Origin: Bernardetia sp. ABR2-2B
GTDB lineage: Bacteria; Bacteroidota; Bacteroidia; Cytophagales; Bernardetiaceae
Length of the DNA stretch: 64,000 bases
Direction of reading: 5' to 3'
Assembly (NCBI RefSeq): GCF_037126435.1
Contig: NZ_CP147020.1
Coordinates: forward strand, 620,001 to 684,000
Shown here: one piece after another, positions 8,637 through 16,945 of the stretch
Layout: every line of letters starts with the position of its first letter
Position numbering within the stretch: position 1 is the stretch's first letter
Made by a program: the position numbers and the translations under genes
The notes under the pieces: model-generated
What the model was told of the DNA's origin: nothing
Databases searched by the model: none
What the model saw: only the letters and a program-made list of their open reading frames with translations

Positions 8637-9602
8637 ATGAGTCAAATTACAATCACTCAAGTAGTTGCAATGTTTGGGGCATATTATGTTCAAAACACAG
8701 CAAATATGAAAAATCTGATACAACAGATTTATCAGGCAGAAAAAACAGCTTCGTTTTTTCGCATTATGCCCACAATGTCCACAGTTTACAGAAGAGCTAC
8801 ATCTGAATTAGGGGAAGTGCTTCAAAAGTATCAGGCAGACTTTACTCCAAAAGGTACTATTGAATTCAAGCCAGAACAATATGAATTACCTTGGCTTAAA
8901 GTCGATTTAGAATTTGTTCCTGATGAGCTTGTACAAAGTTGGTTAGGGTTTTTAGCAGGTAGTGGTTATGAGAAAGAAAAATATCCTTTTATTAAATGGT
9001 TTATGGAGGACCATTTAATTCCAAAAATGAAGGAAGATTTTGAAACAGCTATTTACATGGGTGTTGATGGGGCAGTAACTCCAGGTACAGCAACATCAGC
9101 TATTGCTATTATGGATGGAATTAGAAAGCAAATAAATGACTATGTAGCTGATGCTAACTCTGGTATAAACGTAATAGTTACAGGTGCACTTGATAATGAT
9201 GATAAGATTTTTGTTCGTCAAGTAGAAGATTTTTGTGATCAAGTAGCTGAAAAATTTGGAATGCCAATGGAGCTTTTTATGCGTCCTAGTCGCTTCAAAT
9301 CTTACCGAAGAGGTAGACGTAGTTTGTATAATGAAAATTATGCTCAAGTTCCTGACTCACAACTCTTAGATGTAGAAGATACCAATATCAAAGTTGTAAA
9401 TTCTCCTTCGATGGCAACTTCTGACAAAATCTATATGACTCCTGCAAAGAACAGAGCAAGACCTATTCGTTTGCCAAAAAACAAGCAACTCATTGACATA
9501 GATAGAGAAATACGTAAAGTTAGAATGTTCTCAGACTGGCACGAAGGAGCTTGTTTTGACACCCCAAAATTCATTTGGACAAACGATCAAGATACTTTAT
9601 AG
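8637..9602 (+). CDS. major capsid protein
   Basis: 321 residues, directly after the protease-scaffold gene, the standard position for an HK97-fold capsid protein. The sequence fits: a long N-terminal helix region, an E-loop-like segment (residues 50-90), a central helical stretch (VAEKFGMPMELFMRPSRFKS) and a C-terminal beta region with KIYMTPAKNRARPIR. It contains a short insertion with GTATSAIAIMDGIRKQ typical of Bacteroidota phage capsids. It would form the shell of the head. Assignment rests on position plus overall pattern, as capsid proteins diverge quickly. Confidence 0.82.
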   Translation: MSQITITQVVAMFGAYYVQNTANMKNLIQQIYQAEKTASFFRIMPTMSTVYRRATSELGEVLQKYQADFTPKGTIEFKPEQYELPWLKVDLEFVPDELVQSWLGFLAGSGYEKEKYPFIKWFMEDHLIPKMKEDFETAIYMGVDGAVTPGTATSAIAIMDGIRKQINDYVADANSGINVIVTGALDNDDKIFVRQVEDFCDQVAEKFGMPMELFMRPSRFKSYRRGRRSLYNENYAQVPDSQLLDVEDTNIKVVNSPSMATSDKIYMTPAKNRARPIRLPKNKQLIDIDREIRKVRMFSDWHEGACFDTPKFIWTNDQDTL

Positions 9603-9675
9603 GGTTTTGTTTAAGCTATTGAGCTGACAACCTTAAACAATTCAAAATATAACTTAAACAAACCTTGACAAACTC

Positions 9676-9999
9676 ATGACAAAAGAAGAAACCGAAAAAG
9701 CACTTGCAGAAGCTAATCAGCAACTCGCTGAAAAAGATGCGACAATCAAAGAAATGCAAACTCATATTGATAAGCAAGATAAAGCTCTTGAAAAACACGA
9801 AGTTGCAAAATCTGTAAAAAAGCCTGTTTACACGTCAAAAGACAAAAAGAATTATGAAATCGTAATTCCTACTATGACTGTAAACAGCAAGTCGTACACT
9901 TCAAAAGAACTTGCAGATAAAGCCGAAAACGCTGAACTCTGTGAAACACTTATTAAAGGAGGCTCAGGCGCATTCAAACTTATAGAAAAAACAAAATAG
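9676..9999 (+). CDS. small coiled-coil structural protein of head operon
   Basis: 107 residues between capsid and tail-tube genes. Residues 1-45 are a heptad-like coiled coil rich in Glu, Ala, Lys and Gln; residues 55-107 are a compact globular part (VYTSKDKKNYEIVIPTMTV). The layout would suit a head-associated or head-fibre-like protein, but no family is recognised. It is followed by a GGGTTCATACCCTA mini-hairpin at 9997-10010. Confidence 0.5.
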   Translation: MTKEETEKALAEANQQLAEKDATIKEMQTHIDKQDKALEKHEVAKSVKKPVYTSKDKKNYEIVIPTMTVNSKSYTSKELADKAENAELCETLIKGGSGAFKLIEKTK

Positions 10000-10063
10000 G
10001 GTTCATACCCTATTTCGTTTTTTCCTTTTTATCAAATTAAGAACATTCTAATTTTTATATAAA

Positions 10064-10600
10064 ATGGATTTAGAAAATATGACACCTGAAGTATTGGGTG
10101 ATGTAGAAGCAAAAGGTATAGAAACGACTATATACTATGCTTTGCGCTCTGATATAGAAACTATGCCTACTTATCCTGTTGTAACTAACCCCGAGGATAT
10201 TGTTACGGTAACTGGAGATATAATTTTTAAGACAGGAAAGTGTTTTAAAGAGATGAAACTTCGTGTAGATAAAAATGGTGTAAAAAGCTCATTGGTTGGA
10301 GAAATTCAAAGCAAGAGTTGGAATAATATGCTAGATGTGAGCATTCCAACAAATCACCCAAAATTGTTAGGAACAATTGACTATTTGAAAAATAGAGAAG
10401 TTGTTTATGTTTTCAAAGAACGTTGTACTAATTCGAATAGAATGATGGGTTCAGATTGTAATCCAGCAACTTTTGATACAGCAGAAATTGATTCTGGAAC
10501 AGATCAAGAATCTTTCAAAGGATTTAATGGAGGTATCAAGTCTTCTGGCAAATTACCTGCATTTTATTCTGGTGTGATTACTACAACTCCAGCAGCTTAA
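10064..10600 (+). CDS. putative major tail tube protein
   Basis: 178 residues. The pattern of an N-terminal segment (GIETTIYYALRSDIETMP), beta-rich core (GDIIFKTGKCFKEMKLRV, then SLVGEIQSKSWNNMLDVSIP) and C-terminal FKGFNGGIKSSGKLPAFYSG resembles tail tube proteins annotated in Bacteroidota prophages. No signal peptide or membrane segment. Its place in the head operon, far from the tape measure, is odd for a tube protein, so a head decoration protein is an alternative. Confidence 0.5.
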   Translation: MDLENMTPEVLGDVEAKGIETTIYYALRSDIETMPTYPVVTNPEDIVTVTGDIIFKTGKCFKEMKLRVDKNGVKSSLVGEIQSKSWNNMLDVSIPTNHPKLLGTIDYLKNREVVYVFKERCTNSNRMMGSDCNPATFDTAEIDSGTDQESFKGFNGGIKSSGKLPAFYSGVITTTPAA

Positions 10601-10629
10601 ATTATTCGTAAACCAATAAATTTATTCTT

Positions 10630-10941
10630 ATGTGTTGTGAAAAGCTAGAAAGAGAAAGCTCAGAGCGTAATCTAAATACTCATCAGTTACGAGAATGTGT
10701 TGCTAGTAAATTCAATCTTGTTGGTTTGCAATATGCAGGAGCAGTTATTTGGAGAAATAAAAAAATTCAGATTGACCAGATTTGTTGTAAGCAAGCTGAA
10801 TATTTAGTTAATGAAGGATTCCCTTTTTTAGAAAAAAAAGAAGTAGTAGAAAATGAAAATTCAACAACAGATACAGGAAGTTCTGCGACTGTGGAATTAT
10901 CAAAAAGCACTCGCAATTCTAAGAAAAACAAAGCCAAATAG
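10630..10941 (+). CDS. small Cys-containing prophage protein
   Basis: 103 residues. The first 75 residues are a compact domain with two Cys pairs (MCCEK and ICCKQ) and the last 25 are Ser/Thr/Lys-rich and probably disordered. The 3' end overlaps the next frame by 89 bases. The family is unknown; the position suggests a head or tail completion factor. Confidence 0.5.
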   Translation: MCCEKLERESSERNLNTHQLRECVASKFNLVGLQYAGAVIWRNKKIQIDQICCKQAEYLVNEGFPFLEKKEVVENENSTTDTGSSATVELSKSTRNSKKNKAK

Positions 10942-11473
10942 CTTTGTCTTGAAACAATGTGAGAAGTCTGAAAGTGATTTTCATAACGACATCTTGAAAA
11001 AAGAAATTGAGGCGTTGCAGGATATTCAAGATGAATCGCCTGAACGCCTTAATACTTTTGTTGCTAAAGCTCGTCCAAAGAAACTTCAAGAATTGGAAAC
11101 TGAATGGAAGGATAAATACAAGATTGCAAATTACAAATTTACCAATCTTGATTTTATGGATGAAGAACAGCGTAGAGTAGCCTGTCTTGATATTCTTGAT
11201 GAATTTGATATTATCAATGAATATCAGCAAATAACTGACACATGGGAAACAAACGGAATCTTAAAACCTAAAAAGTCAGAAATAGAAGCTAAAAAAACTC
11301 AATCAGATATAGAAAATCTGCCTGATGATTTAGCTGAACTTTATAGAATGCTGAATAATAATCGCTCAAATCGCTCAAAACATAAAGGGCGTGAGAAATA
11401 CGAACATTATAATGATTTGGTCATTGCCATAGAAGAAAAAATTAATGCTATTCAGTCCGAAGGAAACAAATAA
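10853..11473 (+). CDS. hypothetical helical prophage protein
   Basis: 206 residues if started at ATG 10853, which overlaps the previous gene by 89 bases; a TTG at 10949 would remove most of the overlap, so the start is uncertain. The protein is charged and mostly helical (EWKDKYKIANYKF, LPDDLAELYRMLNNNRSNRS). Its 3' end overlaps the PLD-like gene by 29 bases, in keeping with a tightly packed packaging operon. No family is recognised. Confidence 0.5.
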   Translation: MKIQQQIQEVLRLWNYQKALAILRKTKPNSFVLKQCEKSESDFHNDILKKEIEALQDIQDESPERLNTFVAKARPKKLQELETEWKDKYKIANYKFTNLDFMDEEQRRVACLDILDEFDIINEYQQITDTWETNGILKPKKSEIEAKKTQSDIENLPDDLAELYRMLNNNRSNRSKHKGREKYEHYNDLVIAIEEKINAIQSEGNK

Positions 11474-12017
11474 CGAGCTTTTAAAAAAAGAAGAAACTAC
11501 AAGTAGTTGTGCAGGGCAATCATTCAAAACGCCAAAAGTTCAAGCAAAGGAAATCAAAACTCGTAAAGATTTGAGAGCAACTATCAAAATCTTAGAGAAA
11601 GATTCTTTCTTAGAATTTTGGACGAATGGAGCTTGGAGCAATGCAGATTTAGTGGAATTTGTTTTGGAGCAGACAGGTAAAGCAAATCTCTATATCTGTA
11701 CTTGGTCAATTACAGAAGTTCCCGTCCGAAAGTTATTCCTTCTTAAAGAGAAAGGCTTGATAGGGAGCATAAAGGCATTGTTAGATTATCGTATCGAAAC
11801 AACAAGTCCGAAGGCAATCCCATTTTTCAAAACATTTGCTGATATACATCTTACCAAGGTACACGCAAAAATTACGCTTATAGAAGCCAAAAATACTTTT
11901 GTAACGATTAATAGCAGTGCAAATTTTACAAAAAACCCTCGCTTAGAGGCTGGCTATATTTCCACACATAAGTCAAGTTTTGACTTTTATAAAAAGATAT
12001 TTGATGAGTATAACTAA
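11445..12017 (+). CDS. PLD-like (HKD-type) protein in packaging operon
   Basis: 190 residues. Residues 45-185 look like one half of a phospholipase D-superfamily fold, ending in a VHAKITLI segment followed by NSSANFTKNPRLEAG, which matches the HxK...N core of the HKD motif. A single HKD copy suggests a homodimer, as in Nuc or BfiI-type nucleases. Residues 1-40 are a polar linker. Genes of this kind near terminase are seen in Bacteroidota prophages, and a DNA-processing role during packaging or exclusion is plausible, but the substrate is not known. The Asp of HKD is not obvious, so activity is uncertain. Confidence 0.65.
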   Translation: MLFSPKETNNELLKKEETTSSCAGQSFKTPKVQAKEIKTRKDLRATIKILEKDSFLEFWTNGAWSNADLVEFVLEQTGKANLYICTWSITEVPVRKLFLLKEKGLIGSIKALLDYRIETTSPKAIPFFKTFADIHLTKVHAKITLIEAKNTFVTINSSANFTKNPRLEAGYISTHKSSFDFYKKIFDEYN

Positions 12018-12294
12018 TCTCACAGCCGAATTAAAAAAAGATATAGAAGATTTTGCAGCCGTCTATTTTACGCACGAACAAATTTGTATTTCCTTAGAAT
12101 TAGACTTAGAAGAATTTGAGAATGATTATGAAAGTGAAGGCGAAATATATAGACTAGTACAAAAGGGGAAGCTGCAAAGACTGTACAAACAAAGAAAAAT
12201 GATATTTGAATTAGCTGAAAATGGCAGTACACCTGCTCAACAAATGGCTATGAAGATTATAGAGACTCAATCACTAAAGGAACTGAAACTATGA
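12004..12294 (+). CDS. putative terminase small subunit-like HTH protein
   Basis: 96 residues from ATG 12004; an upstream in-frame ATG at 11980 would lie inside the PLD-like gene. It overlaps that gene by 14 bases and the next by 4. Residues 12-60 (DIEDFAAVYFTHEQICISLE) form a helix-turn-helix like the DNA-binding part of small terminase subunits, followed by a helical oligomerisation-like tail. With the next gene it sits immediately before the large terminase, so one or both serve as the DNA-recognition subunit. Confidence 0.5.
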   Translation: MSITNLTAELKKDIEDFAAVYFTHEQICISLELDLEEFENDYESEGEIYRLVQKGKLQRLYKQRKMIFELAENGSTPAQQMAMKIIETQSLKELKL

Positions 12295-12890
12295 ATCCAG
12301 TAACATTAGATAATCTTGATGTAGAAATTATTATAAAAGCCTTACAATCTAATAACTCAAATTGGTTAGATAGTCTTACTGATAATCAAAAGAGGCTTTA
12401 TGAGCGATGTGAAGAAGCAAAGGATCTTATTCATAAATGGAAAAGTCGTAGTAAGGTTGTACCTATGCTTGTCAAGAAGTTTAAAATAACTACAACAGAT
12501 GCTTATGTACTTTATAATAACACTCAAATTATTTTTGGTGAACACGTAAAGAATAATAGCAAACCTTTTTTTGTAGATATTCTTTTAGAGCAGATTTTTG
12601 AAGTTTATAGGCTTGCTCAAGAAAAAAATGACTTAAAAGAAATGAATGCTGCAAACAAGCAGCTTCAAGTTGCTATCGAAAAATTCTTTCCTGAAACAGA
12701 TGCACTATTGCCAGAGGATATTAATGTTCCTGCAATTATGATGGGATTCCATCCAGAGATATTAGGAATGAATTTGCCTACTGAAGTAGAATTACAAAAG
12801 AAAGTTTCAAGAATACTTGATTTCAAGAAGAAAAAGCAAACTGAATATACAGATTTTGAAGAGATAGAAGCTCAAAACAGAGATGATTGA
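12291..12890 (+). CDS. probable terminase small subunit
   Basis: 199 residues, overlapping the upstream gene by four bases and the large terminase by eight, so expression is coupled. The sequence is helical, with an HTH-like region at residues 50-75 (SKVVPMLVKKFKITTTDAYV) and a Pro-containing C-terminal part with acidic tail. Position directly upstream of the terminase ATPase supports a role in recognising the phage genome end. The division of labour with the 12004 gene product is unknown. Confidence 0.55.
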   Translation: MNPVTLDNLDVEIIIKALQSNNSNWLDSLTDNQKRLYERCEEAKDLIHKWKSRSKVVPMLVKKFKITTTDAYVLYNNTQIIFGEHVKNNSKPFFVDILLEQIFEVYRLAQEKNDLKEMNAANKQLQVAIEKFFPETDALLPEDINVPAIMMGFHPEILGMNLPTEVELQKKVSRILDFKKKKQTEYTDFEEIEAQNRDD

Positions 12891-14508
12891 ACCACAAAAA
12901 CGACATTTCAATAAACCTCAACTACTTTCTCATTTGATTTTCGCTCAAATAATGATTCTTATTTGGGGAAGGGGAACAGGAAAAAGTACAGGCGTTATTG
13001 CGCCCTGGTCATTGAGAAATGTTATTGCAATGCCAAGGTCTAACGGTATTTTTGTTGGAAAGACTTATGAGCAGCTTCTTATTAGGACACTTCCTCCAGT
13101 CATTGCAGGATTAGAGAAATTAGGTATTTATGAAAATATACACTACTTCATAGGCAAGTTTGCGCCTAAATCGTGGAAATGGGATAAAGCATACACAAAA
13201 CCCATAAAAGCCGACCATTATATTCATTTTTGGAATGGTGCAGGAATTTACCTTGTTTCTCAAGATAGGGTAGGTTCTTCAAACTCGCTTTCAGTTGATT
13301 TTGTCGCAGGTGATGAAGCAAAACTTCTTAATAAAGAAAGATTAGATGAAGAGGTTTTACTTACTCTTCGTGGAAATGCCCAATACTTTGGTCATCTATC
13401 AAATCACTATTCTCAATTATTTACTACTGACCGTCCAAAGGGAGCTGCTGCAAAGTGGCTTTTAAATTCTGTAAATGAAATGGATGCTGAAGTGATAGAA
13501 ACTATTTTACAACTTTCAGCAATCGTTGAGCAGCAAAAAATAGAACAATATCATAAACCAAATAAGACAAGAGCGTACAGAATTAAGATGATGGAAGAGC
13601 AGCTCCACGCTCTCCGAAAAGGAACTACTCTTGTTAGTTTTGCATCTACCTTGGATAATATTCACGCACTAGGTTTTGATGCTATTTCAAATATGAAACG
13701 TAACCTTACTCCTACGGATTTTACGCTTTCTGTTTTGAATAAAGATACTCCGACTGTTGAGGTTGCTTTTTATCCTACGTTTGATATTGAACGATTAGGC
13801 TATAATAAACCTAATTACAGCTTTATTGAGAGCTTAGAATATGAAGAACTTAGAAATAAAGAGAGGGATTGTAGACACGATGGCGATTTGTGGAATGCGC
13901 CTTTGGATATTGCCTTTGATAATAATAATAAAATTAACTCTTTAGTTGTTGGTCAAGCGCACGGAAGGTACTATGACATAATAAATGCTATGTTTGTCCT
14001 AGGAGAGAATAAAGAGTTCCTAAAACACTTATGTAAAAAGTTTGATGCTTACTATAAATATCACAAAATTAAATGCAATAAAATACACTTCCATTATGAT
14101 CATACAGCAAAGAAAGGAGATGATAGAGGTAACAAGACATCAGCCGAATCTACAGTAGAAGAACTGCAAAAACTAGGTTGGGAAGTAGAAGAGCATGACG
14201 CAGGACACGCACCCGACCATACAGTACGTTATCCTTTCTTTATTACTGCCTTCAACAATGAAGATAGTAGATTGCCTATCTTTCGTTTCAATGAAGACAA
14301 CTGTAAACCTTTAACAACCTCAATAGAGGATGCAGGTAGTTACCTAACACTCAAAGGAGAGACAAAGAAAGACAAGAAGACTGAACAGAGTACACTCATA
14401 CCACCAGAAGAATCTACCCACTTCTCCGAAGCATTTGATATGCTTATCTATCCTCAGTTTGCTCATCTTATCCAAGAACAGGCGTGGAGAGATGTTCCAG
14501 TTCCTTAG
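12883..14508 (+). CDS. terminase large subunit
   Basis: 541 residues. N-terminal ATPase: Walker A GRGTGKST at residues 29-36 and Walker B VDFVAGDEA with Asp144-Glu145. The C-terminal half reads as the RNase H-like nuclease: acidic residue in DIAFDNNN, a central HYDHTA and a distal Asp in SEAFDMLIYP. It is the motor that cuts concatemers and drives DNA into procapsids. It is the last gene of the head-packaging operon and is followed by a strong terminator at 14538-14592. Confidence 0.93.
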   Translation: MIEPQKRHFNKPQLLSHLIFAQIMILIWGRGTGKSTGVIAPWSLRNVIAMPRSNGIFVGKTYEQLLIRTLPPVIAGLEKLGIYENIHYFIGKFAPKSWKWDKAYTKPIKADHYIHFWNGAGIYLVSQDRVGSSNSLSVDFVAGDEAKLLNKERLDEEVLLTLRGNAQYFGHLSNHYSQLFTTDRPKGAAAKWLLNSVNEMDAEVIETILQLSAIVEQQKIEQYHKPNKTRAYRIKMMEEQLHALRKGTTLVSFASTLDNIHALGFDAISNMKRNLTPTDFTLSVLNKDTPTVEVAFYPTFDIERLGYNKPNYSFIESLEYEELRNKERDCRHDGDLWNAPLDIAFDNNNKINSLVVGQAHGRYYDIINAMFVLGENKEFLKHLCKKFDAYYKYHKIKCNKIHFHYDHTAKKGDDRGNKTSAESTVEELQKLGWEVEEHDAGHAPDHTVRYPFFITAFNNEDSRLPIFRFNEDNCKPLTTSIEDAGSYLTLKGETKKDKKTEQSTLIPPEESTHFSEAFDMLIYPQFAHLIQEQAWRDVPVP

Positions 14509-14537
14509 ACTATTATTATACACAATTTCTAAAAGAT

Positions 14538-14592
14538 TGCCACTTAAATTTTTGAAGCTCGCAGCTTAATACAAAAATTCAAGTGGCATTTT
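14538..14592 (+). terminator. terminator of the head-packaging operon
   Basis: A 17-bp stem with one mismatch (arms 14538-14554 and 14572-14588), with an inner AAGCT/AGCTT stem, is followed by TTTT. It lies 30 bases after the terminase stop. Confidence 0.75.
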
Positions 14593-14644
14593 GTATAGGA
14601 AGCAGTTAAGGTTGTTTTTGCCTTTATTTGCCCTTTATAGCGTA

Positions 14645-14674
14645 TTTGTACGCACTTATTTTTAATTACGATTG
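14645..14674 (+). promoter_or_regulatory. promoter-like pair before small ORF
   Basis: TTTG (14645-14648) and TACGATTG (14667-14674) are separated by 18 bases; the second box is one mismatch from TAnnTTTG. The spacing fits Bacteroidota sigma-ABfr promoters. The 47-codon ORF starts 25 bases downstream. Confidence 0.45.
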
Positions 14675-14699
14675 TGTGTTTGAATAGAAAAAACGTTCA

Positions 14700-14843
14700 A
14701 TGTACGCATTAAAAAGCGTGTCAAAACAAGCGACAACTAGCAGCGCAAAAGCCAGTCAAACGCCCTCATATATCGGAAAAAATGACTTTTGGCAATTGCC
14801 ATTCTTCCCAGTGCGTGTCGGCAGTTTAGAGAGTGATTTTTAA
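14700..14843 (+). CDS. possible 47-residue small protein
   Basis: ATG 14700 to TAA 14841-14843. The predicted peptide has a basic Ser/Thr/Ala-rich N-terminal half and an aromatic C-terminal half (NDFWQLPFFPVRVGSLESDF). The ORF is more GC-rich than its surroundings and is preceded by a promoter-like pair. No family is recognised, and a random ORF or part of an untranslated RNA is the main alternative. Confidence 0.35.
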   Translation: MYALKSVSKQATTSSAKASQTPSYIGKNDFWQLPFFPVRVGSLESDF

Positions 14844-14931
14844 TAAAATTTTTTAAAAAAAATATTGATAAAGTGTTGATATTCAGATGCTTATCTATTA
14901 AAAAAATAATTCAAAAATCTTAATTTTATTT

Positions 14932-14947
14932 GCCTAATATATTAGGC
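14932..14947. promoter_or_regulatory. palindromic operator, copy 1
   Basis: GCCTAATATATTAGGC is a perfect 16-base palindrome, extended to 18 here by T and A. The identical 16 bases occur at 21818-21833 upstream of an HTH gene. A weak -7 box (TATCTTTA, 14966-14973) lies 18 bases downstream. Probably a binding site for a dimeric phage repressor. Confidence 0.65.
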
Positions 14948-15051
14948 ATATTCAATATATTTTCGTATCTTTAAGTATTGAAAGAAGGTAGTGAAGCATC
15001 ATCTTTTAATACTCTTTTTATTTATTTTACACAAAATTAAATTTATTTATT

Positions 15052-15672
15052 ATGTCAAATTCAAATGTAACAACCGTAAAAAAAGAAACTACTAAAAATG
15101 CACCTAAAAACGGAGCAAAACAACCGACAGCAGCCGAGATAAAAAAACAGATTGAAAAGTTGGAAAAAGAAAATGCTAACCTTATTCAAGACTTAACGCA
15201 TGAAGCGCAAAGTAATGAAGAACTAAAACAAGAAGCTGAAAAGCTAGAAATACAAAATGCAACTTTGAAAGCAAATTTAAAGGCAGTAGAAGAACAGGCA
15301 AAAACACAACTAGAGAAGGAAAAAGAGCAAATAAGGTTAAAAGCTGCAAAACAAATCGAACTCCTTAAAAAAGAGAAAGAAGCAGCGATGAAACCAACGC
15401 ACAGGACAGCAACGGAAAAACAAGAACGTTTGCAAGAATTGAATACAATCAATTTAAAACTAGTTCAGAAAAATAAATTTTTCAAAAGTTTTATTACTAT
15501 GCGTAATAACCCACAAAATGAACAAATGCAAATTTCTTTTATTCCTTTAAATTCTGAAAGTATAACTTTTGGAACGCCTGACCTTGTGAGTTTTGTTTGT
15601 GATTCTTTAATTGAATATATGAAGGGGAATATTACAGATTTAGAAAAAGAGCTTTTGAATTATCAAATATAA
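15052..15672 (+). CDS. coiled-coil prophage protein
   Basis: 206 residues. Residues 25-130 form a long Glu/Lys/Ala-rich coiled coil; residues 130-206 are a small globular domain (MQISFIPLNSESITFGTPDL). It has no membrane segment. It has its own upstream region with the 16-base palindrome and is followed by two hairpins, so it is probably a single-gene transcript under repressor control. Function unknown. Confidence 0.6.
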   Translation: MSNSNVTTVKKETTKNAPKNGAKQPTAAEIKKQIEKLEKENANLIQDLTHEAQSNEELKQEAEKLEIQNATLKANLKAVEEQAKTQLEKEKEQIRLKAAKQIELLKKEKEAAMKPTHRTATEKQERLQELNTINLKLVQKNKFFKSFITMRNNPQNEQMQISFIPLNSESITFGTPDLVSFVCDSLIEYMKGNITDLEKELLNYQI

Positions 15673-15693
15673 GGTTGTGATTATCACAACTTT
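15671..15693 (+). repeat. hairpin with the same core as 3572-3604
   Basis: AAGGTTGTGA-TTA-TCACAACTTT forms a 10-bp stem with one G-U pair. It overlaps the stop codon of the upstream gene. The 17-base core is identical to that in the 3572 terminator. Confidence 0.65.
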
Positions 15694-15700
15694 AAATTAC

Positions 15701-15734
15701 AAAAGTCTTGTAAACGGCAATTTACAAGGCTTTT
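15701..15734 (+). terminator. hairpin terminator with CGGCAA loop
   Basis: AAAAGTCTTGTAAA and TTTACAAGGCTTTT form a 14-bp stem with one U-G pair around the loop CGGCAA. The stem ends in TTTT. The same loop occurs in the hairpin at 16428. Confidence 0.7.
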
Positions 15735-15768
15735 AAATCAATTTTTTCAATCAAAAATAAATATCACA

Positions 15769-16416
15769 ATGTCAGTAATAAAATACACCAAAGAAGAAGT
15801 CTTCGAAGCATTAGAAGGAGCATTAAAAAACACACGCATCAAAAATGCACTTTTGCAACATGACGAAGAAATGAAAAGAGATATTTTTGTATATACAAAA
15901 AATAAAACATCTTTAGAGCTTGTAAATACTCTTATAGAGTACTGTTATTGGTATGCTTATATAAGTAATACAGTCGCATATAATTTGCAATATCAACAAA
16001 ATGAAGAAATATGTTTTGAAGATGTTACTCTTTCAGAGCGTGAAGGAGTTAGCGAAGTAGAGAAAATAAAGCAAGATGCAAGGCGAACAAGCTCAGTAAA
16101 TTACAATATGTACACAAATAACGGTAATAGCTTTTACCCAGAGCAATATTTGAAATATTGGCAAATAATAGTCGATACTTACAAACAAATTGAAAGCCTA
16201 AACGAAAAAGATTTTTTAGTATTTGAAGCTCCCCTAAATTATCCATGTGTTATGCACGAGGATAAAGCAAAAGAAAATATTAAAATAGAAAATTTGGGAG
16301 CTTTTCATCTTATTGAAAATGAGGAGGATTTTAATGAGAAACTAGCATATTATAAAAACCCTAAAATTTCGCATTATTATGAAATTGTGAGTTTTGCTAT
16401 AAAAGCAAATTCATAA
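15769..16416 (+). CDS. hypothetical prophage protein
   Basis: 215 residues starting at an ATG preceded by AAATATCACA, a leader also seen before 16499. The sequence is helical with many aromatic residues (EYCYWYAYISNTVAYNLQYQ) but no clear membrane segment. It stands between two hairpins and is probably an independently controlled accessory gene. I do not recognise it. Confidence 0.5.
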   Translation: MSVIKYTKEEVFEALEGALKNTRIKNALLQHDEEMKRDIFVYTKNKTSLELVNTLIEYCYWYAYISNTVAYNLQYQQNEEICFEDVTLSEREGVSEVEKIKQDARRTSSVNYNMYTNNGNSFYPEQYLKYWQIIVDTYKQIESLNEKDFLVFEAPLNYPCVMHEDKAKENIKIENLGAFHLIENEEDFNEKLAYYKNPKISHYYEIVSFAIKANS

Positions 16417-16427
16417 TACCACAAAAA

Positions 16428-16459
16428 AACCCTTGTCAGACGGCAATCTTTCAAGGGTT
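16428..16459 (+). terminator. hairpin with CGGCAA loop
   Basis: AACCCTTG and CAAGGGTT pair, then a 2-base mismatch and AGA/TCT close the loop CGGCAA. No long T-run follows, so termination may be weak. It separates 15769 from 16499. Confidence 0.55.
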
Positions 16460-16498
16460 ATATATTCAATTTGATTTTTCAAGCAAACTAAATATCAC

Positions 16499-16945
16499 AT
16501 GACAAATATACAGGAAATTACGGAACTTGCAAATATACATGCAGCCGAATACGGCACGAGCAGAAAAGAAAAATATATTTACCTCTCAAATCTTAGTAGA
16601 AGTCTATTAGAAGCGATTGAGGATGATAATTTGACAGCCGAGTTTTACGAAGATTGCGAAAATACAAACGCAATTCTTAAAAAATACTACCAAAATCAAT
16701 ACAGAGTAAAAGAATTTAACACTTTCAAAGGGTGGCAAAAAGAAGGCTTTAAGGTCAGAAAAGGCGCAAAAGCGTTTCTTTTATGGTCAAAACCAAAAGG
16801 AAAAAAAGTTGATGAAGAGAAAAAAGTAGAAATAAATAAAAATGTTTTTGTAGAAGGTGCAATTTCAGAAGAAACCGAAGAAAAGAAAAAATATTATATC
16901 GCTTATTTATTTTCTAACCTACAAGTCGAAAAAATAGAATTATGA
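16499..16945 (+). CDS. ArdC N-terminal-like ssDNA-binding protein
   Basis: 148 residues. Residues 70-148 contain FNTFKGWQKEGFKVRKGAKA followed by a strand pair ending in YYIAYLFSNLQVEKI; this is the pattern of the ArdC N-terminal (ssDNA-binding) domain, seen in anti-restriction and plasmid/phage proteins. The metallopeptidase domain of full ArdC is absent, so this is a stand-alone N-domain. It overlaps the next gene by four bases. A role in protecting entering DNA is plausible; activity is not shown. Confidence 0.6.
   Translation: MTNIQEITELANIHAAEYGTSRKEKYIYLSNLSRSLLEAIEDDNLTAEFYEDCENTNAILKKYYQNQYRVKEFNTFKGWQKEGFKVRKGAKAFLLWSKPKGKKVDEEKKVEINKNVFVEGAISEETEEKKKYYIAYLFSNLQVEKIEL

Larger units (their letters stand above)
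14593..15051. other. inter-operon region with promoter, small ORF and operator
   Basis: This gap is less AT-rich than its surroundings between about 14700 and 14830. It contains a promoter-like TTTG-N18-TACGATTG pair, a 47-codon ORF and an 18-base palindrome centred on 14939-14940. GGCAATTGCC at 14790-14799 is a further short palindrome. A structured RNA in this stretch cannot be ruled out. Confidence 0.5.

Noticed and set aside
10630-11473. Programmed frameshift between 10630-10941 and 10853-11473 (tail chaperone G/GT style)
   Set aside because: The second frame is +1 relative to the first, has an in-frame stop at 10844-10846 just after the poly-A run at 10832, and has its own start codons.
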